A DNA stretch of 54,918 nucleotides from an uncultured Clostridia bacterium (GCA_934229275.1 CAKQDN010000007.1:1-54918), one strand, 5' to 3'. Shown: positions 33,471-42,217, counted from the first letter of the stretch. Made by a program: numbers and translations. Notes: a model not told the origin generated them from the sequence alone.

Positions 33471-33480
33471 ATGCTATAAT
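33452..33480 (+). promoter_or_regulatory. Promoter of the SGNH hydrolase gene
   Basis: TTGACT (33452-33457), 17-bp spacer, TATAAT (33475-33480). Confidence 0.8.
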
Positions 33481-33507
33481 TTGCTTACCTTGAGTAAGGA
33501 GAAAACA

Positions 33508-34308
33508 ATGAAACTTGACGGATATATTTTAGGTAAGGACGAACAGCCGCTTGACGTTATAAAGGACGACGGCGGATTTACGAGTATTTTCCGTTCGATA
33601 GCGGTAGTGGGCGACAGCCTGTCGTCGGGCGAGTTCGAGGGAACGAACTCCGAGGGAAACAAGACCTATCGCGACCGTTTCGAGTATTCGTGGGGTCAGT
33701 TTCTGGCGCGTATGACCGGCAGCGTCGTGTACAATTTTTCGAGCGGCGGCATGACGGCGGAGTGGTACTGCAATTCTTTTGCCGACGAAAAAGGATACTG
33801 GAACGCGGACAAGTTCTGCAAGGCGTACATAATTGCGCTCGGCGTAAACGATATTTTTTGTCAACATAAGCCAGTCGGCGACGTTTCCGACGTCGATTTG
33901 CAGGACTATAAAAACAACAAGCCGACGTTTATCGGGTATTACAGCCGCATAATTCAGCGGTATAAGAGCCTTAACAAGGACGCGAAGTTCTTTCTCGTCG
34001 TTCCGCCCGAATCGGATACGCGGCCAAGCGAGGACGAACAGACGCTGCGCTCCGCCATATACGCAATCGCCGGGCTTTTCGACAACGCCTACGTTTTAGA
34101 CCTTTACAAGTACTGCGTGACGTACGACAAGGAGTTCCGCCGCAATTTCTACCTCGGCGGTCACTTAAATCCGATGGGATACGCGCTTACGGCGAAAATA
34201 ATCGGCTCGTACATCGACTATATAATACGCGCAAATCCGCGCGACTTCGCTCAGGTCGGTTTCATGGGCTCGCCCGACCGTAACACGGCGGACGAATTCG
34301 ACAAGTAA
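33508..34308 (+). CDS. SGNH/GDSL-family hydrolase
   Basis: 266 residues, cytoplasmic. Block I VVGDSLSSGEF has the catalytic Ser, block II has the Gly in NFSSGGMTA, block III ALGVNDIF has the Asn, and block V GGHLNPMGYALT has the catalytic His. Family members are esterases or lipases acting on carbohydrate esters, lipids and others; substrate not predictable. The frame is open further upstream, but ATG 33508 is preceded by AAGGAG at good spacing. Probably forms a short unit with the phosphatase gene 46 bp downstream. Confidence 0.88.
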   Translation: MKLDGYILGKDEQPLDVIKDDGGFTSIFRSIAVVGDSLSSGEFEGTNSEGNKTYRDRFEYSWGQFLARMTGSVVYNFSSGGMTAEWYCNSFADEKGYWNADKFCKAYIIALGVNDIFCQHKPVGDVSDVDLQDYKNNKPTFIGYYSRIIQRYKSLNKDAKFFLVVPPESDTRPSEDEQTLRSAIYAIAGLFDNAYVLDLYKYCVTYDKEFRRNFYLGGHLNPMGYALTAKIIGSYIDYIIRANPRDFAQVGFMGSPDRNTADEFDK

Positions 34309-34354
34309 ACGTTATAATTCAGAATAAAAACACTATTATTACACGGATAAACTT

Positions 34355-35032
34355 ATGATTTTATACTACATTCGCCACGGTCAACCGAACTACGAAATTA
34401 ACTGTCTTACAGAACAGGGGAAGAAACAGGCGTTGCTGCTTTCTCGCAGAGCGGATTTAAAAGACGTCGAAGTCGTATTTTCTTCGCCTTCACGCCGCGC
34501 CGTGCAAACGGCTATGCCGACGGCTAACTCGCTCGGAAAAGAGATAACCGTACTGGACGAGTGCGACGAGGACTGCGCCTGGAGCAGGTTTTCGATGAGT
34601 ACGCCTTCGGGCGATCGCTGGTTCTATCAGAACGACGTCGGTATCCGCGCGCTCGCAAAGGCGCAAGATGCAGGTAAGGTGTGGTGGTGCGACCCGATAT
34701 TCGGCGAAAATATGGCTGAAAACGTGCAGTGGTACCGCGATTTTGCAGACGAATTTATGCTTTCGCTCGGATTTAAGCACGACAGGCAAAACAACGCGTA
34801 TAAATGCACGGGCGCGAAGTATAAAAAGGTCGCGCTGTTTGCTCACGAGGGAGCCGGCTATGCGATTTTGTCGTCGATAACCGATATTCCGTACCCGAAT
34901 TTAACGCGCCTGTACAACTACCACACGGGAGTCACGACGCTTATATTCGACGAGAGCAAAGAACTTATCGTTCCCGAAATCGCAACCTTTTCGGATACGA
35001 AACATCTGCCGCCGGAACTGACGACGAGATAA
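34355..35032 (+). CDS. Histidine phosphatase family protein
   Basis: 225 residues of the phosphoglycerate-mutase-like branch: YIRHGQPNYE carries the phospho-His, SSPSRRAVQTA the second Arg, and LFAHEGAGYAI the distal His. The substrate is not predictable (phosphosugar, nucleotide or other small phosphate). RBS is weak. It ends before a strong terminator. Confidence 0.88.
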   Translation: MILYYIRHGQPNYEINCLTEQGKKQALLLSRRADLKDVEVVFSSPSRRAVQTAMPTANSLGKEITVLDECDEDCAWSRFSMSTPSGDRWFYQNDVGIRALAKAQDAGKVWWCDPIFGENMAENVQWYRDFADEFMLSLGFKHDRQNNAYKCTGAKYKKVALFAHEGAGYAILSSITDIPYPNLTRLYNYHTGVTTLIFDESKELIVPEIATFSDTKHLPPELTTR

Positions 35033-35047
35033 ATATTAAAAGAACGC

Positions 35048-35076
35048 GAGCGGCGAGAAAATCGTCGCTTTTTTAT
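35048..35076 (+). terminator. Terminator after the histidine phosphatase gene
   Basis: AGCGGCGA-GAAAA-TCGTCGCT followed by six T. Confidence 0.85.
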
Positions 35077-35089
35077 ATCGCGCAAACCG

Positions 35090-35137
35090 TTGACAAAAGC
35101 CGATTTCGGTGGTATTATATTACCGACCGATTTGGTA
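35090..35137 (+). promoter_or_regulatory. copA promoter and start-site dyad
   Basis: TTGACA (35090-35095), 17-bp spacer, TATTAT (35113-35118). A dyad TACC-N9-GGTA (35121-35137) covers the expected start, a possible metal-regulator site; no regulator gene is adjacent. A leader of about 140 nt follows, with no riboswitch class recognised. Confidence 0.68.
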
Positions 35138-35266
35138 GGAAATTCGCGCGATCGCGTTTTCCGAATATATGTCCGGCTTTGCGAAGATACTACCCGAAAA
35201 GGCGAGCCGAAAGCGAAAAAACGGCTACTTCTATGTGAATCGGTCAATGTTTTAAGGAGAAATATA

Positions 35267-37813
35267 ATGAAACAATATTCTGTTACCGGAATGAGTTGCG
35301 CCGCGTGCAGCGCCAGGGTGGAAAAAGCCGTGTCGGGCGTGCAGGGCGTGGACTCGTGTTCGGTCAATCTTCTGACGGGTTCGATGAGCGTCGAAGGCTC
35401 GGCGAGCGACTCGGCGATTATCGAAGCGGTTAAAAAAGCCGGCTACGGAGCAAGCGCCAAGGGCGAGAAAAAAACCGAGGTTGCGGCGGAGGACGGAGCG
35501 AAAAACGAGTTGCGTTCGCTTATAAAAAGGCTGTGTTTCTCGGCTGCGTTTACGCTTATTCTCATGTACTTTTCGATGGGTCACATGATGTTCCCGTCGG
35601 CGTTTCCGCTGCCGCCGTTCATGCAGGGCGACCACGTCGCGATGGGACTGGTTCAGTTGCTGCTTGCGGCGATAGTAATGGTGATAAATCAGAAGTTTTT
35701 CATAAGCGGATTCAAGTCTGCGATTCACGGAGCACCCAACATGGACACGCTGGTCGCGCTCGGATCGGGCGTTTCGTTCGTGTGGAGCGTGGTCGCGCTG
35801 TTCATGACCTCGCATGCGCAACTGCATAGCGGAGCCGATGCCGCCATGAAGTATATGGACGAATTCTACTTCGAGTCGGCTGCCATGATTCTGACGCTTA
35901 TAACCGTCGGAAAAACGCTCGAGTGTTATTCGAAAGGCAAAACGACCGACGCAATAAAAAGCCTTATGGACCTCGCGCCCAAAACGGCGACCGTAATAAA
36001 GGACGGAAAAGAAGTAACCGTACCCGTCGAACAGGTACAAAAGGGCGATACGTTCGTCGTTCGACCGGGCGAAAGCATCCCGGTCGACGGCGTAGTGACG
36101 GACGGCGCGAGCGCGGTAAACGAGTCGGCTCTCACCGGCGAAAGCGTCCCCGTAGACAAGCAGCCGGGCGACGGCGTGGCGGCGGCGACGGTCAATCAGT
36201 CGGGCTTCCTTAAATGCCGCGCGACCGCGGTGGGAGAGGATACCACTCTGTCGCAGATAATAAAAATGGTGGAAAACACGTCGGCGACCAAGGCGCCCAT
36301 CGCAAAAATCGCCGATAAAGTTTCGGGCGTGTTCGTGCCTGCGGTCATCTCGATTTCGGTCGTAACGCTGGTCGTGTGGCTGATTATCGGAAGAGCGTTC
36401 GATTTCGCGCTTGCGAGAGCCATTTCCGTGCTGGTCATCAGTTGCCCGTGCGCGCTGGGACTGGCAACGCCCGTGGCTATAATGGTAGGCAGCGGAACCG
36501 GAGCGAAAAAAGGCGTGCTGTTCAAAACGGCAACTTCGCTCGAACAGACCGGCAAAACGCGCATAGTCGCGCTGGATAAAACCGGTACCGTAACCGAAGG
36601 CAAACCGTCGGTCGTTGAGATAGCGGCGTTCGGCTGCGACGAAAAAGAACTGCTTTCGCTTGCCTGCTCGCTCGAACTAAAGAGCGAACATCCGCTTGCC
36701 CGAGCAATAGTCGAAAAGGGCGAAGCGGAGAATATTCCGCTGTCGGAAGTAACCGATTTTGCCGCGCTCCCCGGTAACGGCGTGAAGGGTATGCTTAACG
36801 GAAAAAGTCTTATCGGCGGCAGTCTTAAATTCGTTTCGGATAAAATAGAGTTATCGCAGGACGTCGTTTTTGCAGCAAATCGAATGTCGGAAGAAGGAAA
36901 AACGCCGCTTTTGTTCTGCGAAGACGAAACGCTTAAAGGCGTAATAGCGGTCGCCGACGAGATAAAAGCGGACAGCCGCGAGGCTATATCCGACCTTAAA
37001 GATGCAGGCGTTCGCGTGGTCATGATAACCGGCGACAACGAGCGCACCGCAAAGGCGGTCGCTGCGAGAGCGGGCATCGACGAAGTCATCGCAGGCGTTC
37101 TGCCCGACGGAAAACAGGCGGCTATCGAAAACCTTAAAAAGAACGGAAAAGTTGCCATGGTGGGCGACGGAATCAACGACGCTCCGGCGCTGACGAGCGC
37201 GGACATCGGAATAGCGGTCGGAGCAGGCGCGGACGTTGCCAAAAACGCCGCCGACGTCGTGCTTGTGGGCGGAAGCCTTAAAGGCGTGACCACAGCGATT
37301 AAACTGAGCCGTGCGACCGTTCGCAACATTCACGAAAATCTGTTCTGGGCGTTTGCCTACAACGTCGTGTGCATCCCGATCGCGGCAGGCTGCTTCGTGT
37401 TCGCAGGGCTAACGCTCAATCCCATGATCGGCGCGGCTGCCATGAGCCTGTCCAGTTTCTGCGTGGTAATGAACGCGTTAAGGCTCAATCTCTTCCGCGA
37501 GAAAAAGAGGACGGGAGCAGCCTATAATAAAGAAGAAACGCGCGCGTGCGCGATATGCGACTGCGGAAAGACCGATAAAAAGACCGAAAAAACACAAACT
37601 ATCGTGCTTAAAGTCGACGGAATGATGTGCGAGCACTGCGAAAACACGGTTAAATCCGCGCTCAAAAAGGTAAAGGGTGTCATAAAGGCGGAAGCGAGCC
37701 ATGAAAAAGGCGAAGCGGTCGTCGTCGCGTCCCCGGAAGTCGATCCGGGCGCGCTCCGCTCGGCTGTCGAAAAAGAGGAATACGCCGTAACCGACGTGTC
37801 GGCCAAAGAGTAA
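35267..37813 (+). CDS. copA: Copper-type P1B ATPase with N- and C-terminal HMA domains
   Basis: 848 residues; ATP-driven export of Cu(I). An N-terminal metal-binding domain (GMSCAACSARVEK) leads to membrane helices and the actuator TGES. The membrane CPC motif (ISCPCALGLATP) is diagnostic of Cu/Ag P1B-1 pumps; phosphorylation site DKTGTVTEG and hinge GDGINDAPAL follow. After the pump core, a linker with CAICDCGK leads to a second HMA domain (GMMCEHCENTVKSALKK). A C-terminal HMA is uncommon, since usual copies are all N-terminal. The frame is open to 35090, but ATG 35267 follows AAGGAG, so 35267 is used. Confidence 0.95.
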   Translation: MKQYSVTGMSCAACSARVEKAVSGVQGVDSCSVNLLTGSMSVEGSASDSAIIEAVKKAGYGASAKGEKKTEVAAEDGAKNELRSLIKRLCFSAAFTLILMYFSMGHMMFPSAFPLPPFMQGDHVAMGLVQLLLAAIVMVINQKFFISGFKSAIHGAPNMDTLVALGSGVSFVWSVVALFMTSHAQLHSGADAAMKYMDEFYFESAAMILTLITVGKTLECYSKGKTTDAIKSLMDLAPKTATVIKDGKEVTVPVEQVQKGDTFVVRPGESIPVDGVVTDGASAVNESALTGESVPVDKQPGDGVAAATVNQSGFLKCRATAVGEDTTLSQIIKMVENTSATKAPIAKIADKVSGVFVPAVISISVVTLVVWLIIGRAFDFALARAISVLVISCPCALGLATPVAIMVGSGTGAKKGVLFKTATSLEQTGKTRIVALDKTGTVTEGKPSVVEIAAFGCDEKELLSLACSLELKSEHPLARAIVEKGEAENIPLSEVTDFAALPGNGVKGMLNGKSLIGGSLKFVSDKIELSQDVVFAANRMSEEGKTPLLFCEDETLKGVIAVADEIKADSREAISDLKDAGVRVVMITGDNERTAKAVAARAGIDEVIAGVLPDGKQAAIENLKKNGKVAMVGDGINDAPALTSADIGIAVGAGADVAKNAADVVLVGGSLKGVTTAIKLSRATVRNIHENLFWAFAYNVVCIPIAAGCFVFAGLTLNPMIGAAAMSLSSFCVVMNALRLNLFREKKRTGAAYNKEETRACAICDCGKTDKKTEKTQTIVLKVDGMMCEHCENTVKSALKKVKGVIKAEASHEKGEAVVVASPEVDPGALRSAVEKEEYAVTDVSAKE

Positions 37814-37858
37814 GCCGCCGCGAATCGATAGAAAAGTACTAAAATAACCAAAAAAGAC

Positions 37859-37887
37859 TTGACTATTCGGGCAAAAAAGAATACAAT
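37859..37887 (+). promoter_or_regulatory. pgk promoter
   Basis: TTGACT (37859-37864), 17-bp spacer, TACAAT (37882-37887). Confidence 0.8.
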
Positions 37888-37927
37888 ATAACCGAAAATA
37901 AAATAAAACTCAAAGGAGTACGGTTTT

Positions 37928-39121
37928 ATGAACAAAAAGACTATAAGAGACATAAACGTCGAAGGAAAAAGAGTATTCGTCCGTTGCGACTTCAACGTTC
38001 CGCTGGACGAAAACGGCAAAATCACCGACGAAAACAGAATTCAGGGCGCGCTTCCCACTATCAAGTACCTGCTCGATCACGGCGCAAAGGTAGTGCTTGC
38101 TTCCCACCTCGGCCGTCCGAAGAACGGTCCCGAAGCAAAATTCAGTTTAAAGCCGGTTGCCGAAAGACTTAACGAACTTCTCGGCGGCAAAGTCACCATG
38201 GCTAACGACGTCATCGGCGAGGACGCTCAGGCAAAGGTTGCCGCACTCAAAAACGGCGAAGCAGTCCTGCTCGAAAACGTCCGTTTCCATAAAGAAGAAG
38301 AGAAAAACGATCCCGAATTCGCAAAGAAACTGGCTTCTTTCGCAGATATTTTCGTAAACGACGCATTCGGAACCGCTCATCGCGCTCACGCTTCCACCGA
38401 AGGAATTTCGCACTTCGTAAAGACCTCGGTTGCAGGCTTCCTCATCGAAAAAGAACTCGAAGTCATGGGCGGCGCGCTTTCCGATCCCAAACGTCCCTTC
38501 GTCGCAATCCTCGGCGGCGCGAAAGTTTCCGATAAAATCGGCGTAATCAACAACCTGCTCGAAAAAGTAGACAAACTGCTCATCGGCGGCGCAATGGCAT
38601 ACACCTTCATCGTCGCAAAGGGCGGCAAAGTCGGCATGTCCAAACTCGAAGCGGACAAAGTCGAACTGGCTAAAGAACTGCTCGAAAAAGCAAAGGCAAA
38701 GGGCGTCGAACTTTATCTGCCGATCGATACCGTCATCGCGCAGGAATTCAAGGCGGACGCGGAAAGCAAGGTTTGCGAAACCATGGCTATCCCCGACGAG
38801 TGGGAAGGTCTGGACATCGGACCCAAGACCGCAGAACTGTTCGCAGACGTTATCAAAACGGCTAAAACAGTCATCTGGAACGGACCTATGGGCGTGTTCG
38901 AATTCCCCAGATTCGCAGTGGGAACCAAGGCGGTTGCTCAGGCTCTTGCCGATAACCCCGACGCTATCACCATCATCGGCGGCGGCGACTCGGCTGCGGC
39001 TATCGAACAACTGGGCTATGCCGACAAGGTGACCCATATCTCCACCGGCGGCGGCGCTTCGCTCGAATTCCTCGAAGGCAAAGTCCTGCCCGGCATCGCT
39101 TGCCTTAACGACAAAGAATAA
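37928..39121 (+). CDS. pgk: Phosphoglycerate kinase
   Basis: 397 residues, full length. Glycolytic ATP generation: 1,3-bisphosphoglycerate + ADP to 3-phosphoglycerate + ATP. Motifs: VFVRCDFNVPLDENG, SHLGRPK, LLENVRFHKEEE, GPMGVFEFPRFA, and the C-terminal GGGDSAAAIEQLG with STGGGASLEFLEGK. AAGGAG precedes the ATG; monocistronic, not in a gap-pgk-tpi cluster here. Codon use appears highly optimised, like the ribosomal genes. Confidence 0.98.
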   Translation: MNKKTIRDINVEGKRVFVRCDFNVPLDENGKITDENRIQGALPTIKYLLDHGAKVVLASHLGRPKNGPEAKFSLKPVAERLNELLGGKVTMANDVIGEDAQAKVAALKNGEAVLLENVRFHKEEEKNDPEFAKKLASFADIFVNDAFGTAHRAHASTEGISHFVKTSVAGFLIEKELEVMGGALSDPKRPFVAILGGAKVSDKIGVINNLLEKVDKLLIGGAMAYTFIVAKGGKVGMSKLEADKVELAKELLEKAKAKGVELYLPIDTVIAQEFKADAESKVCETMAIPDEWEGLDIGPKTAELFADVIKTAKTVIWNGPMGVFEFPRFAVGTKAVAQALADNPDAITIIGGGDSAAAIEQLGYADKVTHISTGGGASLEFLEGKVLPGIACLNDKE

Positions 39122-39153
39122 TCTCTATTCTATTTAAATAACATCATACGGAA

Positions 39154-39189
39154 AAAGAAGTTTTGCTACGTTGCAAGACTTCTTTTTTT
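39154..39189 (+). terminator. pgk terminator
   Basis: AAGAAGT-TTGC pairs with GCAA-ACTTCTT, followed by T's. The remaining stretch to 39448 holds only the regulatory sites listed next. Confidence 0.85.
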
Positions 39190-39229
39190 GCGAAAACGGA
39201 TAAAATATCGTTGGATTTTAAAACGAACA

Positions 39230-39258
39230 TGTTCATCGAATAATATATTCGGTGAACA
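39230..39258 (-). promoter_or_regulatory. 29-bp palindrome, upstream copy
   Basis: TGTTCA-TCGAATAATATATTCGG-TGAACA: an imperfect palindrome. On the minus strand its first 20 bases are identical to the start of the copy at 39369. Confidence 0.75.
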
Positions 39259-39325
39259 AAATCGGCTTGCAACCTCTCGTGCGGCACATATTTTAATAAA
39301 TTTTTTAAATATTGGCTAAAAATCG

Positions 39326-39355
39326 TTGACAAGAAAAACATATTTGTGTTATTAT
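39326..39355 (+). promoter_or_regulatory. Promoter of the SipW-dependent beta-helix protein
   Basis: TTGACA (39326-39331), 18-bp spacer, TATTAT (39350-39355). Confidence 0.78.
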
Positions 39356-39368
39356 ATGTAGCAGAACG

Positions 39369-39397
39369 TGTTCACCGAATATATTATTTGCCGAACA
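39369..39397 (+). promoter_or_regulatory. 29-bp palindrome, downstream copy
   Basis: TGTTCACCGAATATATTATT then TGCCGAACA; imperfect palindrome beginning a few bases after the expected start of transcription. Inverted relative to the copy at 39230-39258, a layout suited to repression, possibly with looping. Confidence 0.75.
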
Positions 39398-39448
39398 AAC
39401 GATAATTCGGTGCGCGCGTTCGAATACTAAATAAAGGAGAAGCAAAAA

Positions 39449-41353
39449 ATGAAAAAACTGTTCAAAAGCAAGACTTTTCTGGGCGCAATACTCAGTATTG
39501 CACTTTGCACAAGCCTGATTGCCGGCGCAACGTTTGCAATTTTCACGAGCGACGCAAACGTTAACATCGCAGTCAAAAGCGGTAAAGTAAACGTTACGGC
39601 AACCGTCGAGAACGAAAAACTGCATTCGTATGAGTCTGTCGACATGAAGACGCTTACGGGAAATATGGTTGAGCGCACCATGGAACAAGGTTTCCTTACC
39701 GGCGGTACGGCTTCGTATGCAGGCAATACTTTTACTCTGGACAGAATCGTTCCGGGTGACGGAATATCTTTCAACATTGTTATCGACAATCAAAGTAATA
39801 TCGATATTCAATATCGTGTAGTAATTTCCGCAACAGGCGGCAGCGATCTTATGAGCGCGCTTAAAGTGAAAATCGACGAGGTCGATTACATGGGTGCGAT
39901 AAACGGAGAATGGAAGAAAGTTGTCGCAAACGGCGAAATCGCACCTATTCCCGTCGAAATAGAACTTCCGTTGACTGCCGATAACAATTGGCAGGATAAG
40001 AAAATCTCTTTCGAGGTCAAAGTCGAAGCGGTTCAGGGTAATGCAAATACGGAAGATAAACCCCTTATTTTCACGGAAGATACAGAGTATTATCTCGCCG
40101 GTATCCGTGCAAACGGCGTTGACGGTGTATTGCAGGTCAATAGCGGAACCCTTACGATAAATGGTAACGGAGAATTGCTTGCAAAGGGCGGAATGCTCGG
40201 AAAAGCCGAATACGCAATGGCTGTTTGGGTATGCGGTGATAATGCGAAAGCCATAATCAACGGCGGACATTATACGCAGACCGTCAATAAGCCCGAAGGA
40301 GCAAATACCAATCAATATGATTTGATTTATACGAGTAAAGGCGTTATTGAAATATATGGCGGTATTTTTGAAAGCGTAACTCCTAAGTGGACTCTTAATT
40401 GCAATGATACCGCATATAAGAACGGAACCGCCAATATTATTGTAATGGGCGGAAAATATTTGAATTTTAACCCCGCGGATTGTAAAACGGAAGGCGAACA
40501 TACGAATTTCGTCCCTGCAGGCTATAAAGTAAATAAAATACCGGACGGCGAAAACGTTTGGTACGAAGTAGTTCGCGAAGAAAATACGACTACCGTAGTC
40601 CCCGGAAAGGGCGCATATGAAGATCTGTCTACTGCAATCAAAGACGGCTTTACCGAAACCGAAAACGGCAAAGATGTCGAAATCAAACTTGTTGCAGGCA
40701 AAGACGTTACTCTCGATAACGGAATTGCAAACGAAGGTGACACAGCCCGTAACGTTACGATTAAGGGTGACGGAAGTCAGACCGTTGACGTTGTTGAAAA
40801 TGCTAAGACAGCAGAAGGCGGTGAACTTAACTATCAGCGCGGTTCGACTTTCACGTTCGAAAATCTTACCATTCAGGCTGGTATGGGTAATTTTGACGGC
40901 ATCGTATGCGGCGAACTCACTTACAAGAACTGCACAATTAAAGGCAAACTTACTCTTTACGGAAAGGCAACTTTCATTAACTGCACGTTCGAAAACACGA
41001 TGGAAAATCAGTATTCGATCTGGACGTGGGGCGGCACCGACGTTACGTTTGAAAAATGCACGTTCAACACGAACGGAAAGGCTATTCTGCTTTACGGACA
41101 GGCAACCGCCGCAAAACCCACCAATCTCGTTGTCAATAACTGCACGTTTAACGACAGAAACAACGGTGCGGCAGGAAAGGCAGCAATCGAAATCGGCAAC
41201 GATTACAATGCAACCTATACTCTTACCGTGAACAATGCAACCGTAAACGGTTTTGCTGACGGCAAAAACACCGGAAGCAAACTGTGGGCGAATAAGAACA
41301 GCATGGATGCGGAGCATCTTACCGTAACCATCGACGGTACGAAAGTTCAGTAA
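39449..41353 (+). CDS. SipW-dependent surface protein: TasA-like head plus right-handed beta-helix
   Basis: 634 residues. The signal (about 8-30, ending AGATFAIFTSD) has the GTFAxFTD-like motif of SipW substrates. Residues about 30-195 resemble the TasA/camelysin domain (VNIAVKSGKVNVTATV, LDRIVPGDGISFNIVI). Residues about 200-634 are a repetitive, Asn/Gly/Thr-rich beta-helix of the pectin-lyase-like type (FENLTIQAG, YKNCTIKG, FINCTFEN, FEKCTF, VNNCTF). No catalytic motif was found, so an adhesin or matrix-binding role is likely. AAGGAG precedes the ATG. It lies 29 kb from sipW, which probably processes it. It has its own promoter with two palindromic operators rather than a c-di-GMP riboswitch. 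Confidence 0.82.
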   Translation: MKKLFKSKTFLGAILSIALCTSLIAGATFAIFTSDANVNIAVKSGKVNVTATVENEKLHSYESVDMKTLTGNMVERTMEQGFLTGGTASYAGNTFTLDRIVPGDGISFNIVIDNQSNIDIQYRVVISATGGSDLMSALKVKIDEVDYMGAINGEWKKVVANGEIAPIPVEIELPLTADNNWQDKKISFEVKVEAVQGNANTEDKPLIFTEDTEYYLAGIRANGVDGVLQVNSGTLTINGNGELLAKGGMLGKAEYAMAVWVCGDNAKAIINGGHYTQTVNKPEGANTNQYDLIYTSKGVIEIYGGIFESVTPKWTLNCNDTAYKNGTANIIVMGGKYLNFNPADCKTEGEHTNFVPAGYKVNKIPDGENVWYEVVREENTTTVVPGKGAYEDLSTAIKDGFTETENGKDVEIKLVAGKDVTLDNGIANEGDTARNVTIKGDGSQTVDVVENAKTAEGGELNYQRGSTFTFENLTIQAGMGNFDGIVCGELTYKNCTIKGKLTLYGKATFINCTFENTMENQYSIWTWGGTDVTFEKCTFNTNGKAILLYGQATAAKPTNLVVNNCTFNDRNNGAAGKAAIEIGNDYNATYTLTVNNATVNGFADGKNTGSKLWANKNSMDAEHLTVTIDGTKVQ

Positions 41354-41385
41354 TAGAAATTTCAAGCAAACTAACATAAAAACCA

Positions 41386-41431
41386 TAAGACGGAAGTCGC
41401 GATAACTTGCAGGCTTCCGTCTTACTTTTTT
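41386..41431 (+). terminator. Terminator after the beta-helix protein gene
   Basis: TAAGACGGAAG and CTTCCGTCTTA form a perfect 11-bp stem followed by CTTTTTT. Confidence 0.88.
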
Positions 41432-41478
41432 GAAAAAAAGTAAGCAAAAAACTTTTGAGTCAGGGTGAATAGTAAAAC

Positions 41479-42065
41479 AAGGTTGGTTTTTCTGCTTAAA
41501 GTGACAGAGTAACCAACCTTTGTTTATTCGGGAGGATGGAGTCCGGGTCGCAATTATAAATTGCTCCCCGCTTTGGCTACGAATAGTCCACCGGACTATT
41601 CGCTTAACGCGTCGCGCCCCTCCCCTACAAAATAGACCAAACCTTGCTGCGCTGAAACCGACTTCTTTAAAGCCTCTCACTTCGGGAGAGGTGGCGGCGA
41701 TAGCCGACGGAGAGGGTAATTTTATATTTGCGGACAGTAGGTAGCGCCCTGTCCCTACAATAATAGGATAATTTCGTTTTGTCTTGCACTAATGACCTTA
41801 TATCGTAGGGGAGGGGTCTCCCCTCCCGCAAACCGAAAAGTTAGATTTTTAACATACGCCGATACAAAACACATACCAACGATCCCCCAGTCGCCTGACG
41901 GCGCCAGCCCCCTTTGTGAAAAGGGGCCTTTAAATAAGGTCAATTGTTTTGGAAATAAATGTACTGCTTATCTTGTAGGGACAGGGTACTACCTACTGTC
42001 CGTTTTAAATAAAAACAACAACGGGAGGGGGAACCCCTCCCCTACAAAGTAGACCAAGCCTTATT
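41479..42065. repeat. Mosaic of REP-like palindromic elements
   Basis: No gene in this stretch. It contains: stem AAGGTTGGTT/AACCAACCTT (41479-41520); GAATAGTCC-ACC-GGACTATTC (41581-41601); a half element CCCCTCCCCTAC (about 41618-41630); CTCTCACTTCGGGAGAG (about 41676-41692); two inverted 30-nt copies built on TAGGGACAGGG and CTACCTACTGTCCG (41731-41760 and 41973-42002, two mismatches); a GGGGAGGGG palindrome (41804-41827); a TCGCCTGACGGCG element with CCCCTTTGTGAAAAGGGG (about 41890-41930); and at 42022-42045 an exact copy of the 24-nt REP found twice in the RAYT gene. Several units occur in gut Clostridia intergenic regions to my knowledge; not database-checked. Confidence 0.8.
42022..42045 (+). 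repeat. REP-like palindrome, copy C (intergenic)
   Basis: Exact 24-nt match to 16475-16498 and, inverted, to 16317-16340. A two-mismatch inverted relative lies at 41804-41827. Confidence 0.9.
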
Positions 42066-42182
42066 GTGTTGGAACTGACCTCTTTAACCCTCTCCAATTG
42101 GCAAATACGACCGAGGGAAACCGTAAAACGGGCAAAAAATCGAAAAAAAGTTTAAAAAAACGCCGAAACGCCGTAAAAACGT

Positions 42183-42211
42183 TTGACAAAGGGGCGTAAT
42201 TCGTTTATAAT
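42183..42211 (+). promoter_or_regulatory. Promoter of the S10-spc ribosomal protein operon
   Basis: TTGACA (42183-42188), 17-bp spacer, TATAAT (42206-42211); both consensus. Confidence 0.88.
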
Positions 42212-42217
42212 TATGAG

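Noticed and set aside
35125..35266. A known riboswitch (fluoride, NiCo or Mn type) in the copA leader
   Set aside because: None of the conserved core elements of these classes could be found; left as an unassigned leader.
39305..41680. A 791-codon open frame on the minus strand across the beta-helix protein gene
   Set aside because: It is the antisense of a strongly supported secreted protein with RBS and signal peptide, has no RBS, and runs into the REP mosaic. Composition is Cys/Phe/Arg-rich as expected of an antisense shadow.
41479..42065. CRISPR array or tandem repeat locus
   Set aside because: Elements are palindromes of different families with irregular spacing, no regular repeat-spacer pattern and no cas genes.
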